Below, one piece after another: positions 54,034 to 63,527 of a stretch of 64,000 nt of DNA. Below the pieces are notes generated by a model. The model did not search any database and had not been told where the DNA came from. It worked only from the letters and a program-made list of their open reading frames with translations. The stretch covers positions 2,022,420-2,086,419 of the forward strand of contig NZ_KI783301.1 of the NCBI RefSeq assembly GCF_000510645.1, written 5' to 3'. Both the position numbers and the translations under genes were made by a program. Source of the DNA: Thermicanus aegyptius DSM 12793 (lineage in GTDB: Bacteria; Bacillota; Bacilli; Thermicanales; Thermicanaceae). Numbering within the stretch: position 1 is the first letter of the stretch; each line of letters begins with the position of its first letter.

Positions 54034-55392
54034 TCATCGGATGTTTTCTTCCGCTTCATTTTCTCCCGAGGATTCTTTTTCTTCGCTCTTCTCCTTTTCC
54101 ACCACGTGGGCCTTTTCCAAGAGCCAATCCACGGTTTTACGGATGCGGAGGCGGTTTCGGATCACGGGAAGGGAACCGAACTTTTCAAGCTGGGGCATCA
54201 ATTCCTCCCGGGTCGTCCGGTAGAGTTTGGCCAGTTCATCGATTTCCCGGTTCATCTCCTCTTCCGTCGGCTCAATTCCTTCTTTTTCGGCGATGGCTTC
54301 CAGGACAAGGCTCGATCGGACCCGTTTTTCCGCGCTTTCCATGTATTGATCCATCATTGCTTCTTCATTTAGACCTGTATATTGGAAATAGAGATCAAGG
54401 GTAAGCCCTTGGGCGCGAAGGGTATCTTCAAACTCGTGAACCATATGGTGCGCTTCCTCCCGGATCATCACCTCCGGCAAGTCAATCTTCGCTTGGGCCG
54501 TAACCTTCTCCACCACTTGATCTTTAAGAGCATCTTCTTCCGATTCTTTGGCCCTTTTTAACAGCTTTTCCCGAATGTCCGCTTTAAATTCTTCCAAGGT
54601 CTCAAATTCGCTCACATCTTTTGCAAATTCATCATCCAATTCCGGCAGGTTTTTGCGCCGGATCTCCCGGATCTTTACTTTAAAGACGGCTTCCTTGCCC
54701 GCCAGTTCTTCCGAGTGGTAACTTTCAGGAAAAGTGACCGTAATCTCTTTTTCCTCTCCCGGCTTCATGCCGATCAACTTTTCTTCAAATCCGGGAATAA
54801 AGGCGCCGGAACCGATGGTAAGTTCATGATTCTCTCCCTTTCCCCCTTCGAAGGGTTCTCCATTTAGGAACCCCTCGAAGTCGATGCGGGTGATATCCCC
54901 ATTTTCCACGGAGGCGTCGGGCCCCTCCAGGGTCTCGATGGTGGCCACCCGTTCACGGCGGGCCAACAATTCATTCTCCACGTCCTTATCGGTAACCGGG
55001 AATTCCTTTTTCTCCACCGTTACTCCCACATATTCGCCCAATTCCACATCGGGTTTTACGGTGACCGTCGCTTTAAAGATGAAAGGTTTTCCCTTTTCCA
55101 ACTGTTCCACATCGATTTCCGGCCGATCTACCGGAACGATTCCCGTGCTCTTCACCGCTTCATCGTATGCCTCCGGCAAGAGGAGGTCAACCGCCTCTTG
55201 ATAGAGCGACTCCACGCCGAAACGGGATTCAAAGATGATACGGGGAACCTTCCCCTTCCTAAATCCAGGGACGGTTACCTTCTTTACCACTTTATGAAAG
55301 GCTTGGTCCAGCGCCCGATTCAATCTCTCTTCATCCACTTCTACCGTAAGTATGCCGTGGTTGCTGCTTTTCTTTTCCCATTCAGCTTTCAT
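54034..55392 (-). CDS. tig: Trigger factor chaperone
   Basis: A 452-residue ribosome-bound chaperone and prolyl isomerase. The ribosome-binding signature appears as VPGFRKGKVPRIIFESRFG near residue 43; the central FKBP domain (about 160-245) includes NGDITRIDFEGFLNGEPFEGGK; the helical C-terminal arms follow. The last 25 residues are acidic and Ser-rich. It has its own promoter upstream and terminator downstream. Confidence 0.97.
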   Translation of the reverse strand: MKAEWEKKSSNHGILTVEVDEERLNRALDQAFHKVVKKVTVPGFRKGKVPRIIFESRFGVESLYQEAVDLLLPEAYDEAVKSTGIVPVDRPEIDVEQLEKGKPFIFKATVTVKPDVELGEYVGVTVEKKEFPVTDKDVENELLARRERVATIETLEGPDASVENGDITRIDFEGFLNGEPFEGGKGENHELTIGSGAFIPGFEEKLIGMKPGEEKEITVTFPESYHSEELAGKEAVFKVKIREIRRKNLPELDDEFAKDVSEFETLEEFKADIREKLLKRAKESEEDALKDQVVEKVTAQAKIDLPEVMIREEAHHMVHEFEDTLRAQGLTLDLYFQYTGLNEEAMMDQYMESAEKRVRSSLVLEAIAEKEGIEPTEEEMNREIDELAKLYRTTREELMPQLEKFGSLPVIRNRLRIRKTVDWLLEKAHVVEKEKSEEKESSGENEAEENIR

Positions 55393-55436
55393 CTATGTAC
55401 CCCTCCAACCCTTGGTTCCTCTTTCATAACCATTTC

Positions 55437-55464
55437 ATTATAGCATAAAGTCCCCTCATTTCAA
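55437..55464 (-). promoter_or_regulatory. Promoter of tig
   Basis: Minus-strand TTGAAA (complement of 55459-55464), 16 bases, TATAAT (complement of 55437-55442) with an upstream TGC extended element. Confidence 0.75.
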
Positions 55465-55643
55465 GAGCCATCCGGCCTTGGGCGATACAGGACTGAAGTG
55501 GTGTTCAATTTTCCGGAAATGATGCAACCTAGAGGTAGGTTCCTTCGTCTATAAAAATGGAATTCAGCTGAATTCTTTTCGAATCCCCGGACCAAGAATA
55601 GACGTGGCGGAAACTAAAGATGGCAGAAGAGGAGGGTATATCC

Positions 55644-56633
55644 ATGAGGAAAAGAAAAGGAATCCTGGTCGCCCTGGTAGGATTTCTCTTTCTGCTCAGT
55701 ATCCAGGCGTTTGCATTTGAAGACGTAAGCAATCCCGACGATGCGAAGATTCTCTCCCAACTCCAAAGCAAGGGAATCATTTCCGGGACCGGCACAAAGA
55801 ATTTCGCCCCTAATCGACCCCTTACGTATGCAGAGGCCGCAGCGCTTTATGTGAAAGCATTTTCCCTGACGCTCCCCGATTATCGCTGGATTAAGGAACC
55901 AAAAGCATCCGATATGTACTCAAAGGTCGCAGCCCAAGCATGGTACGCCAAACCTTTTATGATCCTTTTTTACCATCAGATTCCCTTTCCAAGGGATGTG
56001 AACCCCCAGGATCAAATCACCCGGGAAGAATTCGCCTACTACCTGCACCAAGTGATCGTGAAGACGAAGAATCCCGCCGTGATTGAAATGTGGGTGGATT
56101 ACGCCGATGTGGATCAGGTAAAGAAAGAATACCAGGGGGCGATTAACGACCTGATCCATTTAAAAGTGGTAGCCCTGAACGACCAAAATAAATTCCGTCC
56201 GAAAGAACCCATCACCCGGATGGAAGCGGCCCTCATGATTTATCAAGCGATGGGAATCCCAGGTGAGGAAAATGGAGGAGAGCCGATGCCGCCTGTCGAT
56301 CAAAAACCGGAACCTGTTCAAGTGATTAGGGAGAAAGTGACCGATGAAGTGTATCGGGTTACCCTCTCATGGGGAGAAAAACCGAATCCCGGTTATCGCA
56401 TCACCATTGACAACATTCAGTTTATGGATCATACGGCGGTCATCTACTACAGCCTCCATTATCCCGATCCCAAACTGTTCTATCCTCAGGTGATCACCGA
56501 AGCGAAGGTTTCCACCTACATCGGCACGGGGTATGAGGTAAAAACGGTGCAAAAAGGAATCGGAAGGGGTTCGCCGATCCAAACCCCCCCCATCTTTCAA
56601 CATCCGACCGATCCTTCGAAGAAAATGAAATAA
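55644..56633 (+). CDS. S-layer-homology protein with PrcB-like C-terminal domain
   Basis: A 329-residue secreted protein. The ATG at 55644 follows GAGGAGGG; residues 1-24 are a signal peptide ending AFA. Three S-layer-homology-like units follow (FEDVSNPDDAKILSQLQSKGIISG..., DMYSKVAAQAWYAKPF..., YADVDQVKKEYQGAINDLIHLKVV...), which usually bind pyruvylated secondary wall polymer. After a Pro-rich linker the last 90 residues (VYRVTLSWGEKPNPGYRITIDNI onward) resemble the PrcB_C domain found in protease-associated proteins. It is a single-gene unit with its own terminator. The combination suggests a cell-wall-anchored protease-binding or sensor protein, as inference. Confidence 0.8.
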   Translation: MRKRKGILVALVGFLFLLSIQAFAFEDVSNPDDAKILSQLQSKGIISGTGTKNFAPNRPLTYAEAAALYVKAFSLTLPDYRWIKEPKASDMYSKVAAQAWYAKPFMILFYHQIPFPRDVNPQDQITREEFAYYLHQVIVKTKNPAVIEMWVDYADVDQVKKEYQGAINDLIHLKVVALNDQNKFRPKEPITRMEAALMIYQAMGIPGEENGGEPMPPVDQKPEPVQVIREKVTDEVYRVTLSWGEKPNPGYRITIDNIQFMDHTAVIYYSLHYPDPKLFYPQVITEAKVSTYIGTGYEVKTVQKGIGRGSPIQTPPIFQHPTDPSKKMK

Positions 56634-56655
56634 ACTCATCTCCCATGACCAACCT

Positions 56656-56700
56656 CTCCGCTACACAAAGTGTTCAAAAAGTAGCGGAGTTTTTCTTTTT
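56656..56700 (+). terminator. Terminator after the SLH protein gene
   Basis: Stem CTCCGCTAC / GTAGCGGAG with a 16-base loop, followed by T5CT5, 22 bases after the stop codon. Confidence 0.9.
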
Positions 56701-56759
56701 CATAGGGAACCGGAATCAGGTATAATGGGAAAAAAGACGGCGGCAAAGGAGTTCATGGG

Positions 56760-57392
56760 ATGGAGCACCGAAAAGTTTATCATAAGAAAGAATATGAAAC
56801 CCCCACGGGAAAACTTATCGTTGAAGGTCCTGTTTCTCCGGAAACCATCATCGCCCACCCCTTTCACGAAGGGCTGAAAGCGTTCCGCACCCCCCCGGAA
56901 CAGCAAGAAGCTCTGTACGGAATCGCTCAATTGCCGGAGGGACGCATCATCCTTGCCAGGGATGGGGAGACGATCGTGGGGTATGTAACCTTTCTCTATC
57001 CTGATCCGCTCGAGCGATGGTCGGAAGAAAAAATTGAGAATGTTCTTGAACTGGGTGCGATTGAAGTAGCTCCTCCCTATCGAGGACAAGGAGTGGGCAA
57101 AAAGCTCCTGGAAGTCTCCTTCATGGATGATCACATGGAAGATTACCTCATCTTTACCACGGAATATTATTGGCACTGGGATCTGAAGGGAACCGGCTTA
57201 TCCGTTTGGGAGTACCGAAATTTAATGGAGAAAATGATGGGAAGCGTCGGTTTGGAATGGTTTGCCACCGACGATCCGGAGATCTGCTCCCATCCCGCCA
57301 ATTGTCTTATGGTTCGCATCGGAAAGCGTGTCCCCTTGGAAACGATACAAGCCTTTGACCGCCTCCGGTTCCGGTATCGATACATGTACTAA
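56760..57392 (+). CDS. acuA: Protein N-acetyltransferase AcuA
   Basis: A 210-residue GNAT enzyme. The acetyl-CoA-binding motif is APPYRGQGVGKKLLEVSF near residue 103. In Bacillus subtilis AcuA acetylates and inactivates acetyl-CoA synthetase AcsA. Start follows AAAGGAG at eight bases. First gene of acuABC. No acsA is visible in the window, so the target gene is unlinked here or beyond the edge. Confidence 0.92.
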   Translation: MEHRKVYHKKEYETPTGKLIVEGPVSPETIIAHPFHEGLKAFRTPPEQQEALYGIAQLPEGRIILARDGETIVGYVTFLYPDPLERWSEEKIENVLELGAIEVAPPYRGQGVGKKLLEVSFMDDHMEDYLIFTTEYYWHWDLKGTGLSVWEYRNLMEKMMGSVGLEWFATDDPEICSHPANCLMVRIGKRVPLETIQAFDRLRFRYRYMY

Positions 57393-57482
57393 AACGGTTT
57401 AACCTGGAAAACCACCTCGCGTAAAGATAGAAACAAAACGGATTTAGCCGTAAAGAACCTATCGGGAAAAAGGGGGAGAAAA

Positions 57483-58133
57483 ATGCTCGTCTCTGAAATT
57501 ATGAAGCGAAATGTGATCACGATACGACCGGAGGAGACGATCCGGGAAGCGATCCGGAAGATTTTCGCTCATCGCATCCGCCATCTCCTCGTCACCTCTA
57601 CAGATGGAGACCTCCTTGGCGTTCTATCCGACCGGGATTTGCGGGAAGCGGCTCCTTCCAGGCTAAGCCTTAACGAAGAGGAGTTCCGGGTTTTGGATCA
57701 TCCTGTCTCCACCATCATGACCGAAGAGGTGATCACCTGCCATCCCAGCGACTTTGTGGAGGAGGCCGCCCATCTTTTATATGAAAATAAGATCGGCTGT
57801 CTGCCTGTCCTCTCCCATGGGAAGGTGGTCGGCATCATCACGGAATCGGATCTCCTCCACACATTGGTGGAATTGATGGGCGTTCATCAACCCAGTTCCC
57901 ATGTGGAGGTGGAGGTGGAGGATCAAATCGGGAGCCTGGCCGACGTGGCCCAGATCTTCAAAAAAGCAGGGGTTAATGTATACAGCGTCCTGATCCAGCC
58001 CGCTGAGACGATCCATCGGAAACGGCTCGTCTTTCGCGTGCAAACCATTGATCCCCGCAGGTTGGTAAAACGATTGGAAGAGGAAGGGGTTAAGGTCCTC
58101 TGGCCAAAGAAATGGGTAGACGCGGATGAATAA
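57483..58133 (+). CDS. acuB: AcuB, tandem CBS plus ACT domain protein
   Basis: A 216-residue protein: two CBS domains (about residues 1-60 and 75-130; VSEIMKRNVITIRPEETIREA and VSTIMTEEVITCHPSDFVEEAA) and a C-terminal ACT domain (about 140-210; DQIGSLADVAQIFKKAGVNVYSV). It is likely an adenine-nucleotide or ligand sensor within the acu system; its exact role is unknown even in Bacillus. It overlaps acuC by eight bases. Confidence 0.92.
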   Translation: MLVSEIMKRNVITIRPEETIREAIRKIFAHRIRHLLVTSTDGDLLGVLSDRDLREAAPSRLSLNEEEFRVLDHPVSTIMTEEVITCHPSDFVEEAAHLLYENKIGCLPVLSHGKVVGIITESDLLHTLVELMGVHQPSSHVEVEVEDQIGSLADVAQIFKKAGVNVYSVLIQPAETIHRKRLVFRVQTIDPRRLVKRLEEEGVKVLWPKKWVDADE

Positions 58134-59262
58134 GGATTCCCTCTTTATTTATAGCCCCGCTCTCTTAAACTATCACTTTCATGATGAACATCCCTTTAAT
58201 CAGAAAAGATTGGAATTAACCCTCTCCCTGATTCGGGAACTTGGACTGATCGATGAATCTCAGATTCAGCCTCCCAGAATGGCCACCGATGAGGAATTAA
58301 CCTTAATCCATGAACCCTACTATATCGAAGCGGTGAAAAAGGCAGGAGAAATGAGTGGCTCATTTCTTGGCCTTCCCTATGGCCTCGGAACGGAAGATGT
58401 TCCGATCTTTCCCGGAATGCATGAAGCTTCCGCCCTTTCTGTCGGAGGAGCTTTGGTTGCGGCCGATTACGTCATGGAGAAGCCGGGCCGTCATGCCCTT
58501 CATTTGGGCGGAGGGTTACACCATGCCTTCCGGGGGCGAGCGTCCGGATTCTGCGTTTATAATGATTGCTCCGTAGCGATCGCTTATGTGAGGAAGAAGT
58601 ACCGGGCAAGGGTTCTCTATGTGGATACGGACGCCCATCACGGAGATGGGGTGCAGTGGGCTTTTTATCAAGATTCCGATGTGATGACCCTTTCCTTTCA
58701 TGAGACGGGAAAATATCTCTTTCCAGGGACGGGAAATATTTATGAACGAGGGGAAGGGGATGGATACGGCCTAAGCCTAAATGTCCCCTTGGAACCTTTT
58801 ACGGAGGACGATTCCTATCTGGAAGCGTATGAAAGGGTGATCGAAAAGGCGATCCGCTTCTTTAAGCCGGATCTCCTCTTTACCCAAAACGGCGCCGATG
58901 CCCACCGCTATGACCCCCTCACCCACCTCTCCGTCTCCACCCGCATCTACCGAGAGATTCCCAAAATCGCCCACCGTCTCGCCCACGAATACACCAACGG
59001 GAGGTGGATCGCCGTTGGGGGAGGGGGATATGACATCTGGCGAGTCGTACCCAGGGCATGGACCTATCTCTGGGCTGAAATGAACCATCACCCCCTCCTC
59101 GATGAAAAACTGCCCGAAGCTTGGATCCATCGTTGGCAAAAAGAAGCACCCGTTCCCTTACCGAATCGGATGCTCGATCCCTCTTTTCCTCCCATTCCCC
59201 GCCGAAAGGAGATCATGGAGAAGAACCGTCTTACGGTAGAGCGGGTGCTTTCCTATTTATGA
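58126..59262 (+). CDS. acuC: Protein deacetylase AcuC (class I/II histone deacetylase family)
   Basis: A 378-residue zinc hydrolase. Catalytic residues are visible in GGGLHHAFRG (His pair), VDTDAHHGDGVQ (metal Asp/His), LFTQNGADAHRYDPL (metal Asp) and AVGGGGYDIWRV (Tyr). AcuC removes the acetyl group put on by AcuA and so reactivates acetyl-CoA synthetase. The ribosome site is weak, but the overlap with acuB allows coupling. Confidence 0.95.
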   Translation: MNKDSLFIYSPALLNYHFHDEHPFNQKRLELTLSLIRELGLIDESQIQPPRMATDEELTLIHEPYYIEAVKKAGEMSGSFLGLPYGLGTEDVPIFPGMHEASALSVGGALVAADYVMEKPGRHALHLGGGLHHAFRGRASGFCVYNDCSVAIAYVRKKYRARVLYVDTDAHHGDGVQWAFYQDSDVMTLSFHETGKYLFPGTGNIYERGEGDGYGLSLNVPLEPFTEDDSYLEAYERVIEKAIRFFKPDLLFTQNGADAHRYDPLTHLSVSTRIYREIPKIAHRLAHEYTNGRWIAVGGGGYDIWRVVPRAWTYLWAEMNHHPLLDEKLPEAWIHRWQKEAPVPLPNRMLDPSFPPIPRRKEIMEKNRLTVERVLSYL

Positions 59263-59333
59263 ACTTATGATTTATCATCTTTAAGTAAACCGGAGAGGAA
59301 TTGAAGGGGTATGCAGTCGCAAGGGGGATCAAC

Positions 59334-60029
59334 CTAGAGATTTTCCAGCATCTTAACAATCACCTTATAGGAGCGTTCCGCCGCCAGGCGGGTAAACGCC
59401 TGAAAATCGATATGGGAGCTGCCGTCCGCCTTATCGGACATGGAACGGATGATCACATAGGGGATGCGGTTCATATAGGCCACTTGGGCCACGGCCGCCC
59501 CCTCCATCTCCGTGCATACTCCATGAAATCTCTCATGCAGTTCCTTCACTTTATCGTGGTTGGCAAAAAATTGATCTCCAGATAAAACCCGCCCCCGCAT
59601 CACCTTTCCTTCCCCAATGGCCTCCGCAGCAGCCGCAGCCATGTCTACGAGCCGCTGATCGGCGGGAAAAATCGATTCAGGAAAGAAAGGTATCACTCCC
59701 CGGGGAAAACCTAAGGGAGAGGCATCCATATCATGCTGCATGGCATCGGTGGAGATGACGATATCCCCAATTTCCAACTCAGGATGAAGGGCACCTGCCA
59801 CTCCGGTAAAGAGAATGCTGGAGACCGAAAAGCGGTCAATGAGAATTTGCGTACATACCGCTGCATTTACTTTGCCCACGCCCGATTTTACCAGGACGAT
59901 GGGTTTCCCGTTCATCTTCCCGGATATATAGCGGATTCCTGCAATGACGTGGCTTTCTTCCTCCGTCAGATGAGGGAGAAAGCGCTCGATCTCTTCCTCC
60001 ATCGCACCGATAATCCCGACCGGCTCCAT
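59334..60029 (-). CDS. mtnN: 5'-methylthioadenosine / S-adenosylhomocysteine nucleosidase
   Basis: A 231-residue nucleosidase that cleaves adenine from MTA and SAH. The start GIIGAMEEEIERF holds the catalytic Glu; FTGVAGALHPELEIGDIVIS, VCTEMEGAAVAQVAYMN and IRSMSDKADGS hold the substrate Glu and catalytic Asp. It feeds methionine salvage and removes SAH. It lies downstream of ccpA on the same strand with a 140-base gap. Confidence 0.95.
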   Translation of the reverse strand: MEPVGIIGAMEEEIERFLPHLTEEESHVIAGIRYISGKMNGKPIVLVKSGVGKVNAAVCTQILIDRFSVSSILFTGVAGALHPELEIGDIVISTDAMQHDMDASPLGFPRGVIPFFPESIFPADQRLVDMAAAAAEAIGEGKVMRGRVLSGDQFFANHDKVKELHERFHGVCTEMEGAAVAQVAYMNRIPYVIIRSMSDKADGSSHIDFQAFTRLAAERSYKVIVKMLENL

Positions 60030-60169
60030 CTTCTTTCCACACGCTCCTGTTTAAAGCATTCTACTTTAACGAGTTCTAGCGTTCAAATTCCAAACCTCTA
60101 TCTCATTCAACGGAAAAGGAGATTCCCGCTGCGTTTGGTCTGCTCCTCCCACGATTCACTCGCCACCCT

Positions 60170-61177
60170 TCAGACGGTAGGCTGGCTGGTCGATTGGCGA
60201 AACTCGATGCGGTGCGGGAGAACGACCTCCATATTCTGGATCTCTTCCTGGTTGATCAGTTTGGTCAGAAGTCGCATGGAGACGGCGCCGATATCGTACA
60301 TGGGTTGAACCACAGAGGTAAGCATGGGACGAACCATTTCAGCGATGCGGGTATTGTCAAAACCTACAACTTCAATATCTTGGGGAACTTTAAGACCTTG
60401 ATCCTGAATCGAATGGATCGCCCCAACGGCGATCTCATCGTTGGCCGCAAAGATGGCTGTCGGTGGGACGGAAAGGGATAGCAGAGTTTTCGTGCCCTTT
60501 AAAGCCATCTCATAAGTGGGGTAGATCTCCATAATGAGATTTTCATTCACAGGGACTTGATATTCCTTTAATGCTTCTACATATCCTTCATAACGGGCAC
60601 GCCCCATGGCGTTCTGGAAGGACTCCGAGAGAAAAGCGATGCGGGTATGTCCCTTTCCCAATAGGAAGGAGACAGCGTCGTAGGAGGCCTTCTTTAGGTC
60701 GATGCGAACCGAAGGGAGCTCATGTTTTGGATCAGCCGTAGCTACCAACACGATGGGAATTGGAGAAGTGGTAAAGATGCGGCGATGATCTTCCGTTACA
60801 TTTCCTCCCAGGAAGAGGAGGCCGTCCACCTGCTTCTCCAGAAGGTTATTAATCAGCTTTAATTCTTTGTCCAGGTTTTGATCGGAGTTGCTCAAGATGA
60901 TATTATAGTGGTACATATTGGCGATATCTTCGATTCCCCGGGCCAGTTCGGCGAAGAAAGCGCTTGAAATATCAGGAAGAATAACGCCAATGGTCGTGGT
61001 CTTTTTGCTTGCCAGCCCACGCGCCACCGCATTGGGCCGATAGCCCAGCTCTTCGATAACTCTTAAAACCTTTTTTCTGGTACTTGGTTTCACGTTGGCA
61101 CTCCCGTTAATGACACGTGAAACCGTTGCCATGGAAACACCTGCTTCTCGTGCTACATCGTAAATGGTTACCGACAT
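60170..61177 (-). CDS. ccpA: Catabolite control protein A
   Basis: A 335-residue LacI-family regulator that, with HPr-Ser46-P, binds cre sites and controls carbon catabolism. The HTH reads [20 protein letters not shown], the hinge [14 protein letters not shown], and the core [23 protein letters not shown], all close to CcpA rather than to other LacI proteins; [12 protein letters not shown] and the acu neighbourhood agree. ATG 61177 lies seven bases after AGGAGG; an ATG two codons earlier is only one base from it. A likely cre control of the catabolic block was not seen. Confidence 0.93.
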   Translation of the reverse strand: MSVTIYDVAREAGVSMATVSRVINGSANVKPSTRKKVLRVIEELGYRPNAVARGLASKKTTTIGVILPDISSAFFAELARGIEDIANMYHYNIILSNSDQNLDKELKLINNLLEKQVDGLLFLGGNVTEDHRRIFTTSPIPIVLVATADPKHELPSVRIDLKKASYDAVSFLLGKGHTRIAFLSESFQNAMGRARYEGYVEALKEYQVPVNENLIMEIYPTYEMALKGTKTLLSLSVPPTAIFAANDEIAVGAIHSIQDQGLKVPQDIEVVGFDNTRIAEMVRPMLTSVVQPMYDIGAVSMRLLTKLINQEEIQNMEVVLPHRIEFRQSTSQPTV

Positions 61178-61205
61178 CGCCATGCCTCCTAACCGTACCG
61201 CTTTT

Positions 61206-61239
61206 CCCTTATCATACGATAAGGGAGAAAAGAGTTCAA
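61206..61239 (-). promoter_or_regulatory. ccpA promoter with embedded palindrome
   Basis: Minus-strand TTGAAC (complement of 61234-61239), 17 bases, TATGAT (complement of 61211-61216). The -10 lies within an exact inverted repeat CCCTTATC-GTAT-GATAAGGG (61206-61225); TTTTCCCTTAT occurs again about 40 bases upstream. This is not a cre sequence, so another regulator may act here. Confidence 0.6.
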
Positions 61240-61383
61240 CATTTTTCCCTTATTTTCTCCTGATTTTTCGTAAAGATTCATGAAAACTACCCAAAACTAC
61301 GAAAAGGGAGTATAATATACTCTGCCCCCTATTTGATACAGAAAGGAGTAAAGCGTACAAATCCCCTTATTACGGGGAGTAAT

Positions 61384-61758
61384 GTGCGCCATGAAGTCAT
61401 GAAAGAAAGCTCGGAAAAAGAGATATTAAAGCTCCTCGATGAAAAACCACCTTTTATGGTCCTTTTTTTCTCCACTCCCTTTTGTGGAAAATGTGTGATC
61501 GCAGAGCGGAATCTGGAATCCGTCTTGACCCAATTGCCTGATTTTCCCATATATAAATGCGTCGTAGATTATGCTCCGAAAGTGGTAGAACGTCTTCAGG
61601 TAACCTCGGCACCCTCCCTCAAGTTTTTGGTGAATGGGGAAGTGGTCCACACCTCCTTCGGGATTCGCACCACCGATGACCTCTATTATAACCTGAGCCC
61701 TTATGTGAAAAAGAACGAAAACCCTTATGAGGACTTCGATTGGGGAATAGGGGAATAG
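61384..61758 (+). CDS. Thioredoxin-like protein
   Basis: About 124 residues of thioredoxin fold with the active site STPFCGKCVIAER (CGKC) near residue 37 and the cis-proline segment TSAPSLKF. The C-terminus is acidic. GTG at 61384, just after GGGGAG, is the probable start; ATG at 61399 is also possible. The upstream gap toward ccpA carries the palindrome AGTATA-A-TATACT at 61309-61321 with a TATAAT. It probably reduces disulphides in the cytosol; partner unknown. Confidence 0.8.
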   Translation: MRHEVMKESSEKEILKLLDEKPPFMVLFFSTPFCGKCVIAERNLESVLTQLPDFPIYKCVVDYAPKVVERLQVTSAPSLKFLVNGEVVHTSFGIRTTDDLYYNLSPYVKKNENPYEDFDWGIGE

Positions 61759-61787
61759 CGTTACCCCCCGATCTGATCCCTCATCGC

Positions 61788-62753
61788 TTATCGGTTCAAA
61801 TCCCTCCAGGCAGGAATGCCCGGAATGCTTGAAGCTTCTTTGATGGCCCGGATCACCGCCAACTCCACCGCCTTGGCAGCGAGGGTTCCCACCACATCTA
61901 CGGGAACGTGGGGCCCTCCGGTGCCCAGGGCAAAGAGAGTATCTCCGTCATGCATGGTATGGACCGGGTAAATGGTACGGGCCAGGCCGTCATGGGCCAT
62001 CTGGGCGATTTTATTCGCCTCAGGCTTGGTGAGGCTGGCTCCGATCGCCACCACTCCAATCGTCGTATTGGTGCCTGGAAAAAAGGAATGATAGTTTTTT
62101 CCCAGTACTTCGATGCTATCCAATAGTTTCCCGTTCTCCACATCCCTCACTCCTGCCAGGAGCTCACCGTTTTCGGGATTCCTCACCTCCCCCAACGCGT
62201 TGACGGCGACCAACGCTCCTACCACCACCCCATTTTCCATGGCAATGGAGGCAGAACCGAGCCCCCCTTTCATGCAATGGGGAAGTCCTGCGACTTTCCC
62301 CACCGTCGCTCCGCATCCTGCTCCCACGTTCCCCTGGGGAAAATCCCCCCTTGTTGCCCTCTTGGCCGCTTCATACCCCATCTCCGCACCGGGGTGGACG
62401 TGGGGATTTCCCACGGCGAGATCGAAGAGGACGGCCGCCGGAACGATGGGAACTTTGGCGATGCCCACATCAAGCCCGATGCCCCGTTCTTCCAGATAAC
62501 GCATCACCCCGGAAGCGGCGTCGAGCCCAAAGGCGCTCCCCCCCGAGAGGGTGATCGCATGAACCTGCTGCACAAGATGAAGGGGGTTTAGAAGATCGGT
62601 CTCCCGGGTTCCGGGGGCTGAACCTCGTACATCCACACCGGCGACGGCACCCTCCTCACAAAGAATCACCGTGCATCCCGTTAATGCTTCATGATCTTCC
62701 CAGTTGCCCACTTTAATACCGGGAACATCCGTAATATTCCCATATCTCTCCAT
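61788..62753 (-). CDS. P1-family (DmpA/NylC-like) peptidase
   Basis: A 321-residue member of the P1/DmpA family, N-terminal-nucleophile-like enzymes that cut themselves into two chains. GTVILC-type core, LSGGSAFGLDAASGVMRYLEE and VGAGCGATVGK are family motifs. The self-cleavage site reads GTNTTIGVVAIGASL, so the nucleophile is probably Thr, as in the nylon hydrolase NylC, rather than Ser as in the aminopeptidase DmpA. Substrate is unknown. It lies 79 bases downstream of an ECF transporter S component. Confidence 0.9.
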   Translation of the reverse strand: MERYGNITDVPGIKVGNWEDHEALTGCTVILCEEGAVAGVDVRGSAPGTRETDLLNPLHLVQQVHAITLSGGSAFGLDAASGVMRYLEERGIGLDVGIAKVPIVPAAVLFDLAVGNPHVHPGAEMGYEAAKRATRGDFPQGNVGAGCGATVGKVAGLPHCMKGGLGSASIAMENGVVVGALVAVNALGEVRNPENGELLAGVRDVENGKLLDSIEVLGKNYHSFFPGTNTTIGVVAIGASLTKPEANKIAQMAHDGLARTIYPVHTMHDGDTLFALGTGGPHVPVDVVGTLAAKAVELAVIRAIKEASSIPGIPAWRDLNR

Positions 62754-62832
62754 GATGAATGCTCATCTCCCTATCACGGCTGCCGGACCGCCGACGGCCA
62801 TCCACTTTAGGCTTTCCTAGCGACTATAGGCC

Positions 62833-63381
62833 CTATGAAAGCCGCGATTTTTTCCTCCGGCCCCCCACCCGCATCCAAACCAAGACCACCGCCATGGTGA
62901 TGATGACGGCGACGATCGCCTCCGGCAACCCGTTGGCCACCGCAACGGTTAAGGCAACCCCGGGAGCCATATATCCCCTAATGGTCGCCATGCCCAAGAC
63001 GAAGATGGTATTGGTCATGCTCCCCAGAAAGGCGGCTGCCCCTACGGCGAAAGGAATGTTTACCCTGCGGAGAGCCACGAAGACAACCCAAGCCACCACG
63101 CCGATGAAGAGACGGGGAAGAATGGAGACGAGGGGATCCTTAAAGAGGGGAAGCGTGGCGTTTAAGAAAGAAGAAATGCCAAAGATGGCGCCGATAATGG
63201 CCCCTACAACCCATCCTTCCATGATCCCGCCGATGATGACAGGTAGATGCATAATGGTCGCATTTCCGGCGGCAGTAGGGACAGGAATGTACCCCAGGCG
63301 AGTTACTCCGAGCAAGATGGCGATCGCTCCGAGAACCCCGGCGATCACGATGCGGCGAACCGTTAATCCTCTATCCAACAC
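62833..63381 (-). CDS. ECF transporter S component
   Basis: A 182-residue membrane protein with about six helices, of the vitamin-binding S-component fold: LGAIAILLGVTRLGYIPVPTAAGNATIMHLPVIIGGIMEGWVVG with the typical P...G..IMHLPVI segment, then GAIFGISSFLNA and LFIGVVAWVVFVALRR. GTG 63381 after GGAGGG is the likely start. Ligand not identifiable; pantothenate-, folate- or queuosine-type S components share these features. Confidence 0.85.
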   Translation of the reverse strand: MLDRGLTVRRIVIAGVLGAIAILLGVTRLGYIPVPTAAGNATIMHLPVIIGGIMEGWVVGAIIGAIFGISSFLNATLPLFKDPLVSILPRLFIGVVAWVVFVALRRVNIPFAVGAAAFLGSMTNTIFVLGMATIRGYMAPGVALTVAVANGLPEAIVAVIITMAVVLVWMRVGGRRKKSRLS

Positions 63382-63527
63382 GATACCCTCCAATTCATTT
63401 TAAATCCCATCTTAAAAATCGCAATTCATCGAAAACTTTTTTGGTTTATCTTCCCTCCCCCGATCCCCCATCTTTTTTCACCTTGATCACACCCAGAGAA
63501 AAGAAATTGGATGACTACGGTTACATT

